Assembly (NCBI GenBank): GCA_018873225.1
Contig: JAEILZ010000002.1
Span: 2,170,001 to 2,234,000, forward strand
Direction of reading: 5' to 3'
DNA from: [Phialemoniopsis] sp. UDSM-2020
Taxonomy: Eukaryota; Ascomycota; Sordariomycetes; Thyridiales; Thyridiaceae
Length of the DNA stretch: 64,000 bases
The notes beneath the pieces are model-generated. The model was not told the DNA's origin. It was given only the letters and a program-made list of their open reading frames with translations, and searched no databases. Shown here in pieces: positions 23,496 to 34,524 of this stretch (its first letter is position 1; the number at the start of each line of letters is the position of its first letter). A program made the translations under genes and the position numbers.

Positions 23496-25284
23496 TCAAA
23501 GGACGAATCTAAAGTTTGGGTTCTCATGTGGGTTGTCCGAAACGCCAGCTCTGAGCAAGTGGGTCGGCACATCGGCGCTGGTCCAGTTGACGCCTTGGGC
23601 CCGGTTTCTCAAGGTGTTTTGTCGCTTCATCCAGAACCTCATGCAGAGTGTAACCACTATAGCTGCGGCAAGGAAGGCGTAGTTTGTGACCAGAGCTGGG
23701 ATATACTTGGGTGCACTGCCGGGAGTGAAAACATTGCTCGCGACGAGACCAGCCGAGTTGCCAAAGAAAGTGATGAAAGCGATGTTGCTAGGACGCGTTA
23801 GCTGCAATATCACGCTGTAAACCTCGCTCAAAAGTGACTTACAATGCTCGCCTGTCCTCGGACAGAACGTTGTTTTGGTGCCACGAGTGAAACACGATGG
23901 ATGGAGTGATGGAGCCGCCAACGATCAGGAACACCGCAAAGTATGCGACGCCGATGTTCTTGGCCACATCAATCGAGGCGATGATGATAAAGCCAACACA
24001 GGACTACACTAAGGTTAGAGCGAGGATCTACAGGGCCCACAATCCAATGAGACGTACCATGGTGAAAGCAGATACAAGGTGGTAAGTCCGCTCTCGGAAA
24101 TAGTCCGAGCTAATGGCCGTTGAGAAAAGGATGACGGCCGATGTCAGATAAGGCGCGACAGTGTATAAATTCGTCTTGACCTTGTCGTAACCCTGGTCGT
24201 TCTCTTTATTAGCTTTTGGTCTTCAAGGTGAACAGTGTTCCACATACAAGCTTGGCAACGATCTGGGGCGTGAAGTTACCAACGGAGGCATTGGTGCATC
24301 CGAAGCTGAAAGCGATGAAGCACCAACCCCAAAGCTTCCAGTCTTTCAGAGGCGCAAAGTAGTCACGCAACTCGAACTTAGCCCCGACTGCCTGAGACGC
24401 GTCCCGAAGCGACCGAAGACGGCAGAGCTCCCTTTCCCTCTCGTTGAGGAAGGTCGTGGCGGCATGGGGAGGCTGCGGGAGGAAGAACAATGCAATGAGG
24501 CCAATAAGAATCGTCAAGGCGCCCTCAACGAGATAGAGGTACTGCCACCCATGAAGCGATCCGTTGATTTGAAAGACTCCAAAAGCAATGAGACCCGAGA
24601 AGGCGCCCGAGACAGTCTGACTTCCGTAGAAGAGAGCGATTCTCTTGGCCAGTTCGTCACGTTTGTAAAACTGTGTGAGGTAGAAGACACCACCGACTCC
24701 AAAGCCTGCTTCCGCTACACCAAGGAGGAGTCGAAGAGCAGCAAGGCCGCCAAAGTTCTTGCAAGCAGGTGACAGAATCACGGTGCAGCCCCAGAAAAGC
24801 AGGTAGCATGGCAGAGTCCACCTGGCCGAGAATTTGCGAGTGAGAATATTGGCCGGGACCGTTAAGCTGACAACAAACCACAATTAGTAAACATGTTGAC
24901 AGTCGGAGATAGAGGTGGCTCGCTTACCAGCAGTATGGGATGTAAAAGACTGAAACCAAGATGTTGTACTGATTCCCAGTGAAACCCAAGTCCGTGTCGA
25001 TGCCATCGGTCTTTGCGGCGCCAAGGTTGTTGCGGTCGAGAGAGCTATAGCAATGTTAGTCATGGTCGACGATCATCAGACTGCTGAAAACCATACTTGA
25101 AGAAGTACATGAAGAAGAGCAAGGGCATCACACGAAAGTCGATCTTCCGTACAAGACGTCTTTCTTCTTCAGGGTCGATGTGGACTTCCTCGACCTCAAC
25201 GTGAGGTTTGGCGGCGCCTTCTTCATTGACCTCATTGAGGGCATGATTGTCGACTTGGCTCTCGATCTCTTTGGGCGCAGACAT
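23496..25284 (-). CDS. MFS permease, Dal5/anion:cation symporter family
   Basis: Major facilitator protein of the fungal ACS group (allantoate, nicotinate, pantothenate and similar organic anions). Six exons: complement(join(23496..23787, 23843..24003, 24058..24192, 24248..24866, 24928..25044, 25097..25284)), 503 residues, about 12 membrane segments. Hallmarks: an N-terminal cytosolic stretch ending EERRLVRKIDFRVMPLL, then NSLDRNNLGAAKTDG (loop after TM1), and RLLLGVAEAGFGVGGVFYLT (TM4-5 family signature). The second half holds SPSIVFHSWHQNN-like and FFGNSAGL motifs. The tail ends NPHENPNFRF, typical of the group. The substrate cannot be read from sequence. It is co-oriented with the flavin monooxygenase upstream. 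Confidence 0.93.
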
Positions 25285-25834
25285 GATGCGTCTCGGGTAT
25301 CACTGGCTGTCAATGGACAAAAGAAGTGCTCTGTTGATCAATTTGATATGGGATTTGTATTTCTGCACGTTGTCACTGTCTTATATGATTCCGTTTTTGA
25401 CCTAGACCCGACCCTTCATCGCTCCAATGCCCGCCGTAGGGCAGACAGGTGATATCAGCTTTGATGGCGCAATACTGTGCTAGCCCAAAAGCATTCCTAG
25501 ATGTCAGTGCAGAGCTGTCCTCGAAGCTCCTGTGTCCCCTGGGATCGGCAAGGTATCGGCGTGGGCGTGTGGAGCTGTGGACCCCGCCTGCAACCCACAC
25601 TCCCGGGATCTTAGCCAGAAAGACGGCCGTCGGGCATCACTCCGATGCATCTACTCGCTCGAATCTCCAGTCTAGTTCTAGCATCCTGATAAGTCATGGG
25701 TGCACTCGTGTGCCGCGTCTGCCGGACTCGCTTAAGTCTCGCTGCGCAATACTAGATTGGTTGGATTTGACCACGCGGTCTAATCGACCGTCAATCCAGT
25801 TCGATAGTCTGCTGTACTCAATGACTCGGTCGCT
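25285..25834. other. Intergenic, no gene seen
   Basis: Promoter of the MFS permease and 3' end of the flavin monooxygenase. Short frames on both strands are not gene-like. Confidence 0.55.
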
Positions 25835-27423
25835 TTAGATAACACTACCAGTGATATGTAATTTCTTGAGGTTTTCCACCCGCCTTTTCCTTTCATTGAC
25901 GCCAGCGACATATGGTGGTGTCCAGTCGTCTTGCCATTGAAGCAGCTGTAGCCCGAGTCCGTCTGGCCCCTGCCCAAGGGCTTGCATGGTGTTGAGAAAC
26001 TCGGCGCTATCTGGGTACTTGGTGTAGTGAAACAGGGCGGTCTTGTTATCTACCGCAGCCATTTGCTTCCTCTCCCACTCTTCCATATTTTCGACTGATG
26101 GCAGTTGGAGCCAACCCGCAAGATATGCGGCCACCACAGCAGCTTGGTATTCGTAGCAGCGAAATGATACGCCATTCTGAAGAAGTCCGACAAATGATAA
26201 GCTGGGGTCGTTTCGATGGAATATGTGTAGATACGTCCCCGGCACCCAGTCTGCCGTGAAATCTTGGTCGTGGTTGTGTCGAGCATAGGGTGGCGATAAG
26301 AACGGAAAGGAGACATGATAGCCGGTGGCAAAGACTACGACATCCGGCCGAAATGAAGGGCCTTCATCAGTGAAGTACCACTCGCCCGTGATAGGATCAA
26401 CCTTCCGTAGCTCGGACCTGACCGATATGCCCTCCACTCCCACAAGTGATGTCGGATACATCCAGTTGGGATTGCGGTGAGACACCGTCAAGTTTGATGC
26501 GACAGGTATCAGGTCTCTGATGAGGTCTAAGGCCGTGATGCCGTTGCCTACAATCAAGACGTTCTGTTGTGGTCAGCTCACATGCCGAGAGTGCGTCCAA
26601 GATTGGCTGGGCTTACCTTGTCCTTGTACGGGGCCGTGGATCTGAAGTACTTGGAGTGCATAGCTCGATCTGGAAATGCTCGGTTGAACTCCTTGAGACC
26701 GGGCACAAACGGTATCTTGGGAACAGAATAGATCCCCGCGGCCACTACGAGGGCGTCAAAGGATTCTTCGTACCAGTAATCGTCCTCGGGTCGACTATTT
26801 CTCAAGACTAGGCGCCACTCGGATCCTTCCTTGGTTGCCTTCTCAACAGTCGTATTCAACACTAATGAATCCACATGTCGCTGATGCAATGCTTGGATAT
26901 ATGTTAGTACTCGTGCGGCTGAAGGAAACATTGGATCTTTGTCTTCGTCTGGGGACGTCGTATCTATATCGGAAAAGGGCACATATGTGTATGACATGAT
27001 ATCCTATGCCTCGCTGTCAGCTGCTAATTGGCAATCGTTATTGAAGTCAGCTAAACTCACTATATTGACATTGGTAGTCAGCGTTTCGTAGACTGGCGCG
27101 GTTGTCCATCTTTCCCGCGCTTTGTCCCGAGGTGTCGTGGCGGGTAGTTTTGAAGGTACTGGAAGAGGCGAATCTATGATTGCCGGATGTATTAAAGGGT
27201 CGGCTGGAGGGATTTCAGGGTTCGCATCAAAGTTCCTATCGCAACATCAGTACAACTTGCTCATGATACACCCTGATATGCCGAGATCTTACCAGACTCC
27301 TCCTGTTTCTCCTCTTCTCTCAAAGACTTTGATGACATCAAAGACTTCTGTCCTCCGGAGAGCCTCTGCCGTCGCAGCTCCTGAGGCTCCAGCGCCTATG
27401 ACCGCGACACGTTTGATGGCCAT
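25835..27423 (-). CDS. Flavin-containing monooxygenase-like protein
   Basis: FAD/NADPH-dependent monooxygenase of the FMO/BVMO group, oxidising soft N or S nucleophiles or ketones; substrate unknown. Four exons: complement(join(25835..26563, 26617..27003, 27061..27235, 27293..27423)), 473 residues. The N-terminal Rossmann motif is VAVIGAGASGAATAEAL, followed by FERRGETGGVWN. The second dinucleotide motif, VLIVGNGITALDL, follows HSKYFRSTAPYKDKN. FATGYHVSFPFL matches the conserved ATGY near the C-terminal FAD lobe. Start at 27423 is the first ATG before the FAD motif. It is transcribed divergently from the FAD oxidase at 28061, with 637 bp between starts, suggesting shared control. Confidence 0.92.
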
Positions 27424-27510
27424 GTTGCGAATCCGAAGTTGCTTTGTCGTTCATTCAGGTACCACAAGCAGCTAAGCGAGCAGTTTTGCCCAAACGCGGC
27501 GAGCGTCAAT

Positions 27511-27527
27511 GTCGGGCAAATCCCGAC
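27511..27527. promoter_or_regulatory. Inverted repeat GTCGGG-N5-CCCGAC
   Basis: Perfect 6-bp arms, giving CGG-N7-CCG, a geometry usable by Zn2Cys6 regulators. It lies 88 bp upstream of the monooxygenase ATG. Function is inferred from symmetry and position only. Confidence 0.4.
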
Positions 27528-27705
27528 TTCGCTTAAAGGGCGAAGCTTTGGGGCATACGCTTTCTGATAACTCAGAAGACCCTTGGACGCCCTAGTCCCG
27601 TGCTATTCAAACTAGGCATAAAGCTTGATTCTAATCACCATGTAGGGCGATTGTTCAATGTGGGCTAGGATGGTGTCATCCCTCTTTTCCCCACTACCGT
27701 TGAGT

Positions 27706-27719
27706 GCGGAGTTATCCGC
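27706..27719. promoter_or_regulatory. Palindrome GCGGA-GTTA-TCCGC (CGG-N6-CCG)
   Basis: Perfect 5-bp arms around a 4-bp core, equal to the CGG-N6-CCG arrangement recognised by several Gal4-class regulators. It sits in the middle of the divergent promoter. No binding evidence is available. Confidence 0.45.
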
Positions 27720-28060
27720 CTCTGCGTAACAACACCAGCTTCAATCCACTTTAAGCGACTCAACACGCATTAGTCGGGACTAGGACAAGAGCGGGAATGA
27801 GCTGTCCCTTCTCGAGTTCCGATCATCGGCATCTCCAATCTCGCCTGGCAGAAGTACCCACGTTCGCTGTTGCATTAGCAGACACATGCAGAACGTATGA
27901 CACGGCCTTAATGCGTGATGTGCGTGGCATCCACAACGGGTGCTATGCCATGTGTCTATGTAATCACCATTCGACCTCTCAGCACCTTATTGACGCATCG
28001 CAGCTGCGACAGTGACACTTGCGTGCCGTGTTATTATCAGCACGGAGACCGAGTTTCAGC

Positions 28061-29681
28061 ATGGCCAGCGTAAACGATTCCATCATCATCGTCGGTATGT
28101 AATTCTTTGTAGGCGATTCTTCGGCTGCGCTGATCCTCTTCAGGCGCGGGTGTCTTTGGTCTGTCCACAGCGCTTCATCTCCAAAAGAGAGGCTACAAGA
28201 ATATCAGGATATTTGACAAGCAAGACTTTGATGTCTCGCTCTACTCACCATTCAAAGGCGGTGACTCTGCTTCAGCAGGTATGGACTGCTTATACCACAA
28301 TTCTCGGGTCTTCTCACTGACCGGACGGACGTGCGACTACAGATACACAGAAGGTTATCCGTAGTGCATATGGATCTTCAAAGCTCCTCCAAGATCTGGC
28401 CAACCAAGCCATCGAGATCTGGAAACAATGGAACGTGGAGTCAGGTCAAGAGCTGTTCTCCAACTCTGGATGGTCACGGACGACAGATATAGGGAAGCCG
28501 CAGGACGTAGATGTGGCGACGTTTGAGAATCTAGCAAAAGTTGGGCTCGGCCATACTCAATACTTTCTGCATTCTTCTGAAGATGTGAAGAGAGCACAGC
28601 AAGACGGCTGGGGCCAGCCTCAATTAGATCAGTTCCGAAGACGGGAAAGAGGGTTGCCCTTGGACGGAGTTTTCGACGCAAACGCCGGTTTTGCTCATGC
28701 CGACGCAGCTTGCGCATATGTCCTCAGCCTCGTGAAGGCGGCGGGAGCAACAACGATTTTCGGGGAAAGCCGGGGCGAGTTTCTGAGCTTTATCAAAGAT
28801 ACAACGAACCCTCAGAAAGTGGTTGGGATCACGACCAAAGATGGCAAACAGCATCATGCGGACAGAGTTATAGTCGCCGCAGGACCTTACAGTCCCCAGA
28901 TCGTTCCGGAATTACAACCATTTGTCACAGCCACATCCGGGAACTTCGTTTTCGTCAAGGTCCCCGAGGCTCTTCAACATCGTTACAAGGCCGAGATCTT
29001 TCCCACGTGGGCTTGGAACTATACGGGAGACTCGGAAAGTGGCGGTCTGACAGGCTTCCCGCTTGATAGTAAGTTGGATCCCTCGCCGAGCCCACACGCC
29101 GGTCTAACATGTTTGGACAGGAAACGGCCACATCAAGATCTCGTATCGTTCGCCAAAATGGACCAACCCTTCCAGATTGGCAGGCGCTGATGTCCATGTA
29201 TCAGTCCCAGCTACGGTATCAGAGGTAGCCGCCAGAGGCGGACCGCCCCTTGTTCCAATAGCAGAGACCAAGGCCTTCATTCGTGAGAACTTGCCCGATC
29301 TTGTAGGAGCCGAGATATCGATGGTCAAGATGTGCTGGTACACAGACACGGTGGACCTTCAGTTTGTTATTGATAGGGTTCCTGGGACAGAGGGCCTGGT
29401 GGTAGTGACAGGCGGTAGCGGCCATGGTAAGCCTGTTTCCCCCAAAATTAATTCAATTGCACCGCGATAAATACTGATTTTGGCCAGGTTTTAAATTCCT
29501 TCCGATTCTTGGAGATCATGTGGTGGACGTGCTGGAAGGCAAAAGTAGCGATTACACACGTCTATGGCAATGGAGAGCACTCACAGAGGAACAAATCGCG
29601 AGGATGCAGGCCAATACCATCTCCGATCGAAAGAATTGGCATAAGCAGAAACTCACTGGGAAAGAGGATTTGGAATGGTAG
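28061..29681 (+). CDS. FAD-dependent amine oxidase, fructosyl-amino-acid-oxidase/sarcosine-oxidase type
   Basis: DAO-superfamily flavoenzyme. Five exons: join(28061..28094, 28144..28278, 28343..29068, 29121..29426, 29488..29681), 464 residues. The ADP-binding motif IIIVGAGVFGLSTALHL spans the first intron. The second FAD segment, GGDSASADTQKVIRSAYG, resembles fungal amadoriases and saccharopine oxidases. A late VVTGGSGHGFKFLPILGDHV motif is the region where covalent FAD and active-site loops sit in this family. It would oxidise a secondary amine to an imine with release of H2O2. No obvious C-terminal SKL-type peroxisomal signal (ends LEW). It is divergent from the flavin monooxygenase; together with the MFS permease they may handle one N-containing metabolite. 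Confidence 0.9.
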
Positions 29682-30584
29682 CCAATTTGAAATGGACAAC
29701 ATGCGGCTATTCACCGTGTTATCTTGAAGGTCTATTTTCTTGACGCGAGATGAGCTGGGCTAGCGCAGATGCTCCGGCATCCTGGGAAAAGAATCTTTGT
29801 GGTGTAGGGGTTATAGTCATTGAAACAAGGTCCAATATCAGCAACAGGGCATTTGGCTTAACGGTTAACTGCTCGTGACTGGAGTCTACGGCTTGCGTCC
29901 TATGAAAACCAACTCTAGGCGTTCGACAAAGTGCAGTCACAGTTGCGACTTTTTTTTTCGCGGAAGGCGCAACAGTTCGAATCAGGTGCGAACCCCTTTT
30001 TCTAAAATTTATTTTTCTTGTTCTTTTTTTTGGGCGGCCGATAGTGACTCAAAAGAAAGTGTCGAGTTTCATACCAATTACTTACCATAGCCCGACACTC
30101 AGAGTGATTCTGAGGCCTTCGTGCAGGACTCGCTCCAAATAAGTGACTCCAGTGATATCGCGATGAACGTTTTCGAAGCCGCCGTAAGTACATGTCGCCA
30201 AATTCGCGATCGCTAGATTCTCATCAAGTTACATCTCACATACTTAATTACTCGTAGCGTCTAGGTCGTGATTCGGGACTCGAGCCCCAAGGTGCCGAAG
30301 CTTGGTCAATCCCATGCTGATTTGTGTAGTACGCTCCTCCACCGTCACAGTCACGACGTATGTCATATACATTTCAGTTCCCTGTAGTCATCTATAAATG
30401 ATAATCGACTCACCAGAAAGTACTGCGTGACAGGTCGGCAGGTGAATGTGAGGTCCATATCATGGAATCTTCGACTATATAAGAAGCCTTGCCCGTCTTT
30501 CAAGAGGTTAATTCGCTGCAGATGTAGAAGCAAAATACCTCAAGAACAACCACTAAGACATCTTCTTTTACGAAAACAAGCAAA
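29682..30584. other. Intergenic, no gene seen
   Basis: Contains T-rich runs (29950-30035) and a faint tRNA-like box A/box B pair that does not fold (see rejected items). The last 110 bp belong to the promoter of the small gene at 30585. Confidence 0.5.
30476..30483 (+). promoter_or_regulatory. TATA box (TATATAAG)
   Basis: Strong TATA match 109 bp before the ATG of the small protein gene at 30585. Confidence 0.55.
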
Positions 30585-30902
30585 ATGTCCGATCCCGACA
30601 CATCAGGTGCACTGACCGAAGCAGGCCGCTCTGGTCTTTCTGCACAAGAATCCACCATGTGGATCGAGATTACCCGCGAAGTACTTCCAGAAGCCATTAA
30701 GGCAATGCAAAATTGGCAGCTTCTCGAGGTCGTCGGTCATCCTGCAAAAAGCGCTACAGACCTTGGCAATATGGAGTTTATCACAAAGTACCCCCTAGTC
30801 AACTCGCAAGAAAGCATCGTCATGGATGTCCTCCAGGAGAATCTGCCCATGAAGTACGACAAATGTATCGAAGTCAAATTCAGCAGCATTTCTCAAATTT
30901 AG
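30585..30902 (+). CDS. Small hypothetical protein, 105 residues
   Basis: Single frame with a good start context (CAAAATG) downstream of a strong TATA box. The translation looks globular: an acidic, Ser-rich start (MSDPDTSGALTEAG), then helical segments (WIEITREVLPEAIKAMQNWQ). No signal peptide, membrane segment or recognised domain. The same TATA sequence is repeated upstream of the next small gene at 31500, on the same strand, so the two may be coexpressed. The 3' end could be affected by an unrecognised intron. Function unknown. Confidence 0.5.
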   Translation: MSDPDTSGALTEAGRSGLSAQESTMWIEITREVLPEAIKAMQNWQLLEVVGHPAKSATDLGNMEFITKYPLVNSQESIVMDVLQENLPMKYDKCIEVKFSSISQI

Positions 30903-31499
30903 CAGCATTTGCTAGTCAACATTCTCTAACTTCGAGGCGGGCTCGACTGTCGCCGGAGGTCTCGACCTGTGAAGCAAACATTCGTTCAGTGATGGAGATG
31001 TATGCAAGGGGGGTCAATATGGGGAGAGAACGAGGCGAGGTCACATAATTTCAGCATCAATATTACTTTGGATTGCCCTTCAAGCCAATTACTCATGAAT
31101 TCTGCAAACATGGTATGAAGTGATACGAGGGTCGCGCCGCAATGGATGGGCTTTCAGGTTACTGTACAACGAGTAAATGTGGGTGGTGCGCGCGCCCGAA
31201 CGCACTTACAGGCAAGGAAGTCGTCTCTGTGAACCGTACAGCCAGGCACAGTAGTCTGCAAACAACTCCGCCTCAGCTTGTGAATCGTGGGATGCGACGT
31301 GACTTACAGCATAGACAGTCATGGATTCGAGCCGCATCACTGACTTCCAGCCAGAATATATAAGGTCAAAAGAGCGACCGGGTGATGGATCCACCAACAG
31401 CCATCCACCAACTACACACAAACACCAAGTGCCCTTTTCGACCTGTAATCTTGTAATTACAGATCACTTTTTTGTCCGATAACTCATCGAGCATTCAAT
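30903..31499. other. Intergenic, promoter of the next small gene
   Basis: No gene-like frame. A second TATATAAG box sits at 31357-31364. Confidence 0.5.
31357..31364 (+). promoter_or_regulatory. TATA box (TATATAAG)
   Basis: Same octamer as at 30476, here 143 bp before the ATG at 31500. Confidence 0.55.
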
Positions 31500-31970
31500 A
31501 TGAGCCACGCGTCGAAGAGCAGCGGCAACCGGCCTAACCTGGTTGTCAATATCAACAATCATCGAGATGGCAAGTCGGACAAGAACCTTGACAGGCAAAC
31601 CAAGAGCGATACCAACGCGATCCCCAAGACATCCAAGACGAAGCCCGCGTATATCGAGAAGCAAGTGCAGACTCCTCCTGTTGTGAAGAAACATACAAAG
31701 GAGTCCATGGCCGGATTCCCGTCGTGCTGCGGTCGGCCCATGCACATCGATCCGCATCATCCCCGGTACCACGTATGCTCCTCGTGCGGCCGATGCTACC
31801 GTGAAGTCTTCCAGCACAGACAGCCTGCGGGCAGCTATCGCTACGTTTATCCCCATATGCCCCTTCCAGCTCCCTGGCGGCTCCCACCTCAGCCCGTGCC
31901 CCGGGGACCCCCATTTCCCGCTCCTCTCGCGACCTACCCTCCGTATGTGCGCTACCTGTACATGTCTTGA
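31500..31970 (+). CDS. Small zinc-ribbon-like protein, 156 residues
   Basis: Uninterrupted frame with ATG at 31500. Residues 1-70 are polar, Lys/Asn/Ser-rich and probably disordered. Residues 75-100 form a compact Cys/His cluster, CCGRPMHIDPHHPRYHVCSS then CGRC, i.e. Cys 76, 77, 93, 96 and 99 with His 82, 86, 87 and 91, which resembles a zinc ribbon. The last 45 residues are Pro/Tyr-rich (PLPAPWRLPPQPVPRGPP). No signal peptide. Not recognised as a named family. It shares a TATA octamer with the small gene upstream. A nucleic-acid or protein-binding role is possible but unproven. Confidence 0.6.
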   Translation: MSHASKSSGNRPNLVVNINNHRDGKSDKNLDRQTKSDTNAIPKTSKTKPAYIEKQVQTPPVVKKHTKESMAGFPSCCGRPMHIDPHHPRYHVCSSCGRCYREVFQHRQPAGSYRYVYPHMPLPAPWRLPPQPVPRGPPFPAPLATYPPYVRYLYMS

Positions 31971-32344
31971 GTCTCATGTCAGCCCTTCTTGAGTATACAG
32001 ATGTTGAGACATACTTTATGAGCTCGAGCTATTTCACGGCCGAAGACATAGCCCGATATCCCGCACACAGTATCTTTGATGGGATCTTCTCCTGGTAGAG
32101 GCCCTGGTGAGGAGGATGGGGAAGCCATATGACACATATTGGAACATTTTTGAACCCCTAGGACAGGTTGGCTGAAAGAATCATGGAGCAACTGGTCGCG
32201 ATGTTTTTGGTGTTTTTATTGAGATTTACTACTATTTTGTTGCTAATTCAAGACCTGCTTATGCCCCTTCTCCTTGCACACTATGTTATTTTCAAATAAT
32301 CGTACAATTGTTGTTGTCTTCGCGATCTAGCATAACTTGGCTTC
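31971..32344. other. Convergent 3' region
   Basis: AT-rich space between the zinc-ribbon-like gene and the fasciclin gene stops; no frame of interest. Confidence 0.5.
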
Positions 32345-33877
32345 TTAGAGCTCAATGCTAGAGTCATCCTCATCCTTTTGCTCCTTGTCGTCCTCGTCGA
32401 CATAGTCGGAGAGCCTCTCCTTCAGCTCCTCGACGGAGATCTCGCCGCCATCGTACAGAGCCTTCTCCTCGTCGTGCTTGTGGGGCGGGATAGGGACACT
32501 GTCGACGACCTGGATGACGCCGTTCTTGGCGATGCCGTCCTCGATAAAGACACGGATGTAGCCGTTGATGCGCATGCGGATGAAACCACCCCAGCGGGCA
32601 ATGTCGACAGCGATGCTCTTATCGTCGAGCAGGGTAGCCAGATCCAGGTGGTGGTGGCCCTTTCCGATATCGGTATCCTCCTTCTTGCCAGCCTCGTAGT
32701 AGGCGTCGCTGTACAGAGTGGCGTTGGCGACAATCTGGTACTTGAGGAGCGCCTTGAGGTACTTGAGGCCCTTCTCGGTGTTAAACAGGAAGGCGTTGGC
32801 GGGGACACCGAGCTTGACGAAAGCGCCGTTGGAGGGAGCAAAGACAGTGCTGCCGCTCATCTTGACGTTGTGGATGAACTTGACAAAGTCGGTCTTCTCG
32901 TAGGCCAGGAGGAGGGTGGAGAACTGGCTGGGGAACAGGCTGATCTCCTTGCCGACCATGGGAGGAGGGACCAGGATGTGGTTGACGGCGTGGATGACAC
33001 CGTTCTTGGCACCCTGCACAAGAGAGTTAGACATATTCCTATTGTTGAATGATGTAAGTTAGGGAAAGCTTACAATGTTGGCAGCAATGACCTTGCTGTA
33101 GAAGTTGACACGGAGACCGCCGAGACCAATGCTCGTGCGAAGACGCTGCGGCTTGTCGTCGAGCCAGCTCTCGTGGTAGGCCGTCGGCAGGGTGTGGGTG
33201 GACAGGATGCGGCGAGCCGGGTACAGGCCGACGCCGATGTGGTACTTGAGGACGGCCTCGATGAACTCCTTGCTGGGCTTCTTGTCGTCGGGGATGTGCT
33301 CAAAGGCCTCGTCGACGGGCACAAAGAGGGTGTAGTTGGCCTCGGTGCTGTTCAGGAGCTTGACGATGTCCTCGTGCTCATCGATAAGCTTGGCGAACTT
33401 GGTGGCGTGCTTGCTCTTGGAGATGAGCTCGTAGATGGTCAGGTTGAATTCGTGGTCGTGGTGGCCACCGTGGCGGCCGCGACCCTTGTGCGGACCGCGC
33501 GGACCACGCGGACCGCCGGGAGGGCCGCGAGGAGGGCCTCGTCGGGGACCACGCGGAGGGCCGTGCGGCGGACCATCGCGAGGAGGGCCATGGGGATGGT
33601 CAAACTCATCGACATCGAAATGGTCATCGAAGAACTCCTGGAGGGAGTCCTTCACGTTGGTCGAGGTCCGGTCGACGGCATCAAGAAGACTGTCAAGGTC
33701 AAGCGAGACCGAATCGGCAGCGTTCTTGAAAGTGGAGACCACCGACTCCTTGGAGGGCAGCTTATCCCACAGCGAAGACTGGTCGTCTTCAAACCCGACC
33801 TTGGCGAAGAGCTTCGCATCGGGAAGGACAAAGGCGTTGGCCACGCCGAGGCACACGAGGGGTGCGACAAACTTCAT
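32345..33877 (-). CDS. Secreted protein with two fasciclin (FAS1) domains
   Basis: Two exons, complement(join(32345..33013, 33074..33877)), 490 residues. Signal peptide MKFVAPLVCLGVANA, then an acidic helical stretch. Residues 96-142 are a striking Gly-Pro-Arg/His tract built of GPPRG/GPRGP units ending in a His-rich GRHGGHHDHE. FAS1 domain 1 (about 145-290) has TLFVPVDEAFEHIP and the H-box YHIGVGLYPA, ending NGVIHAVNHILVPP. FAS1 domain 2 (about 295-450) has STVFAPSNGAFVKLG and NGVIQVVDSVPIPP. The C-terminal 30 residues are very acidic. No GPI signal is visible. FAS1 proteins mediate adhesion or wall association; the GPR/His tract may bind polyanions or metals (inference). Confidence 0.93.
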
Positions 33878-34524
33878 CTTTGGATATCCAGTCCAAATGA
33901 AATGATAAGTTTGGTCAAGAAAGGCTCAAGAATGCCGGGCAGAAATGAGATGAGGCGGCCAGCTCCTAATAAGGTTGGATTGCGAGTGTTAGCTCTCAAT
34001 AGCTCGATGCCATGAGCTGACGTCAACTGTGAACGCGTACACCCCTGTGAGCCAATGGCAGAAAAGGGGGGCCACAATAGGTGATCGGGGAGCAAAAAGC
34101 TGTGAGCTGCTAGAAAATCGTTGACACGATGATGAGCCTGATGGATGTGCACAGAGACCGGATGCGATTCGCCAGGCAGGCAGTGTTGCGTCTTTCCCTT
34201 CTTCTCGCACACAAAAGACGAGCAATGCGACAATGCGAGATACGACACATCCGCACCATCCGACCCGAACTGGTGTGATCATGCACTGATTATCTGATGG
34301 ACAAGCGTCTCCAGCAAGGGTCTCTTGGCGCCGCTAGCAGTGCTACGACCCCTCAATCGGCATTCCTAGGCCCCGTTTTCCGACTCGGCCGAAGATGAGA
34401 CACTTCAATCGAACACTTACTGTTTTGCCTCCCGCAGCTGCATTCAGCTGGCGCTCTCAATGTGTCTAGTAATTCAGTGGTAATTCCTGAGAAATTTCTA
34501 GGACTGCATCGTTTCAGCTTGGCA
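33878..34524. other. Intergenic, no gene seen
   Basis: Promoter of the fasciclin gene plus 3' flank of the multicopper oxidase. Short frames only. Confidence 0.5.

Larger units (their letters stand above)
27424..28060. promoter_or_regulatory. Divergent promoter between FAD monooxygenase and FAD oxidase
   Basis: 637 bp separate the two start codons. It contains two CGG-type dyads (listed separately) of the kind bound by dimeric Zn2Cys6 factors. No reading frame of note. Confidence 0.6.

Noticed and set aside
29845..29990. tRNA-like box A (TGGCTTAACGG) and box B (AGTTCGAAT) pair followed by T runs
   Set aside because: Boxes are about 120 bp apart, and neither a T-arm nor an acceptor stem can be paired; not called as a tRNA or SINE.
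33173..34015. 280-codon plus-strand frame over the fasciclin gene
   Set aside because: Antisense shadow, Val/Gly/Asp-rich, no motif.
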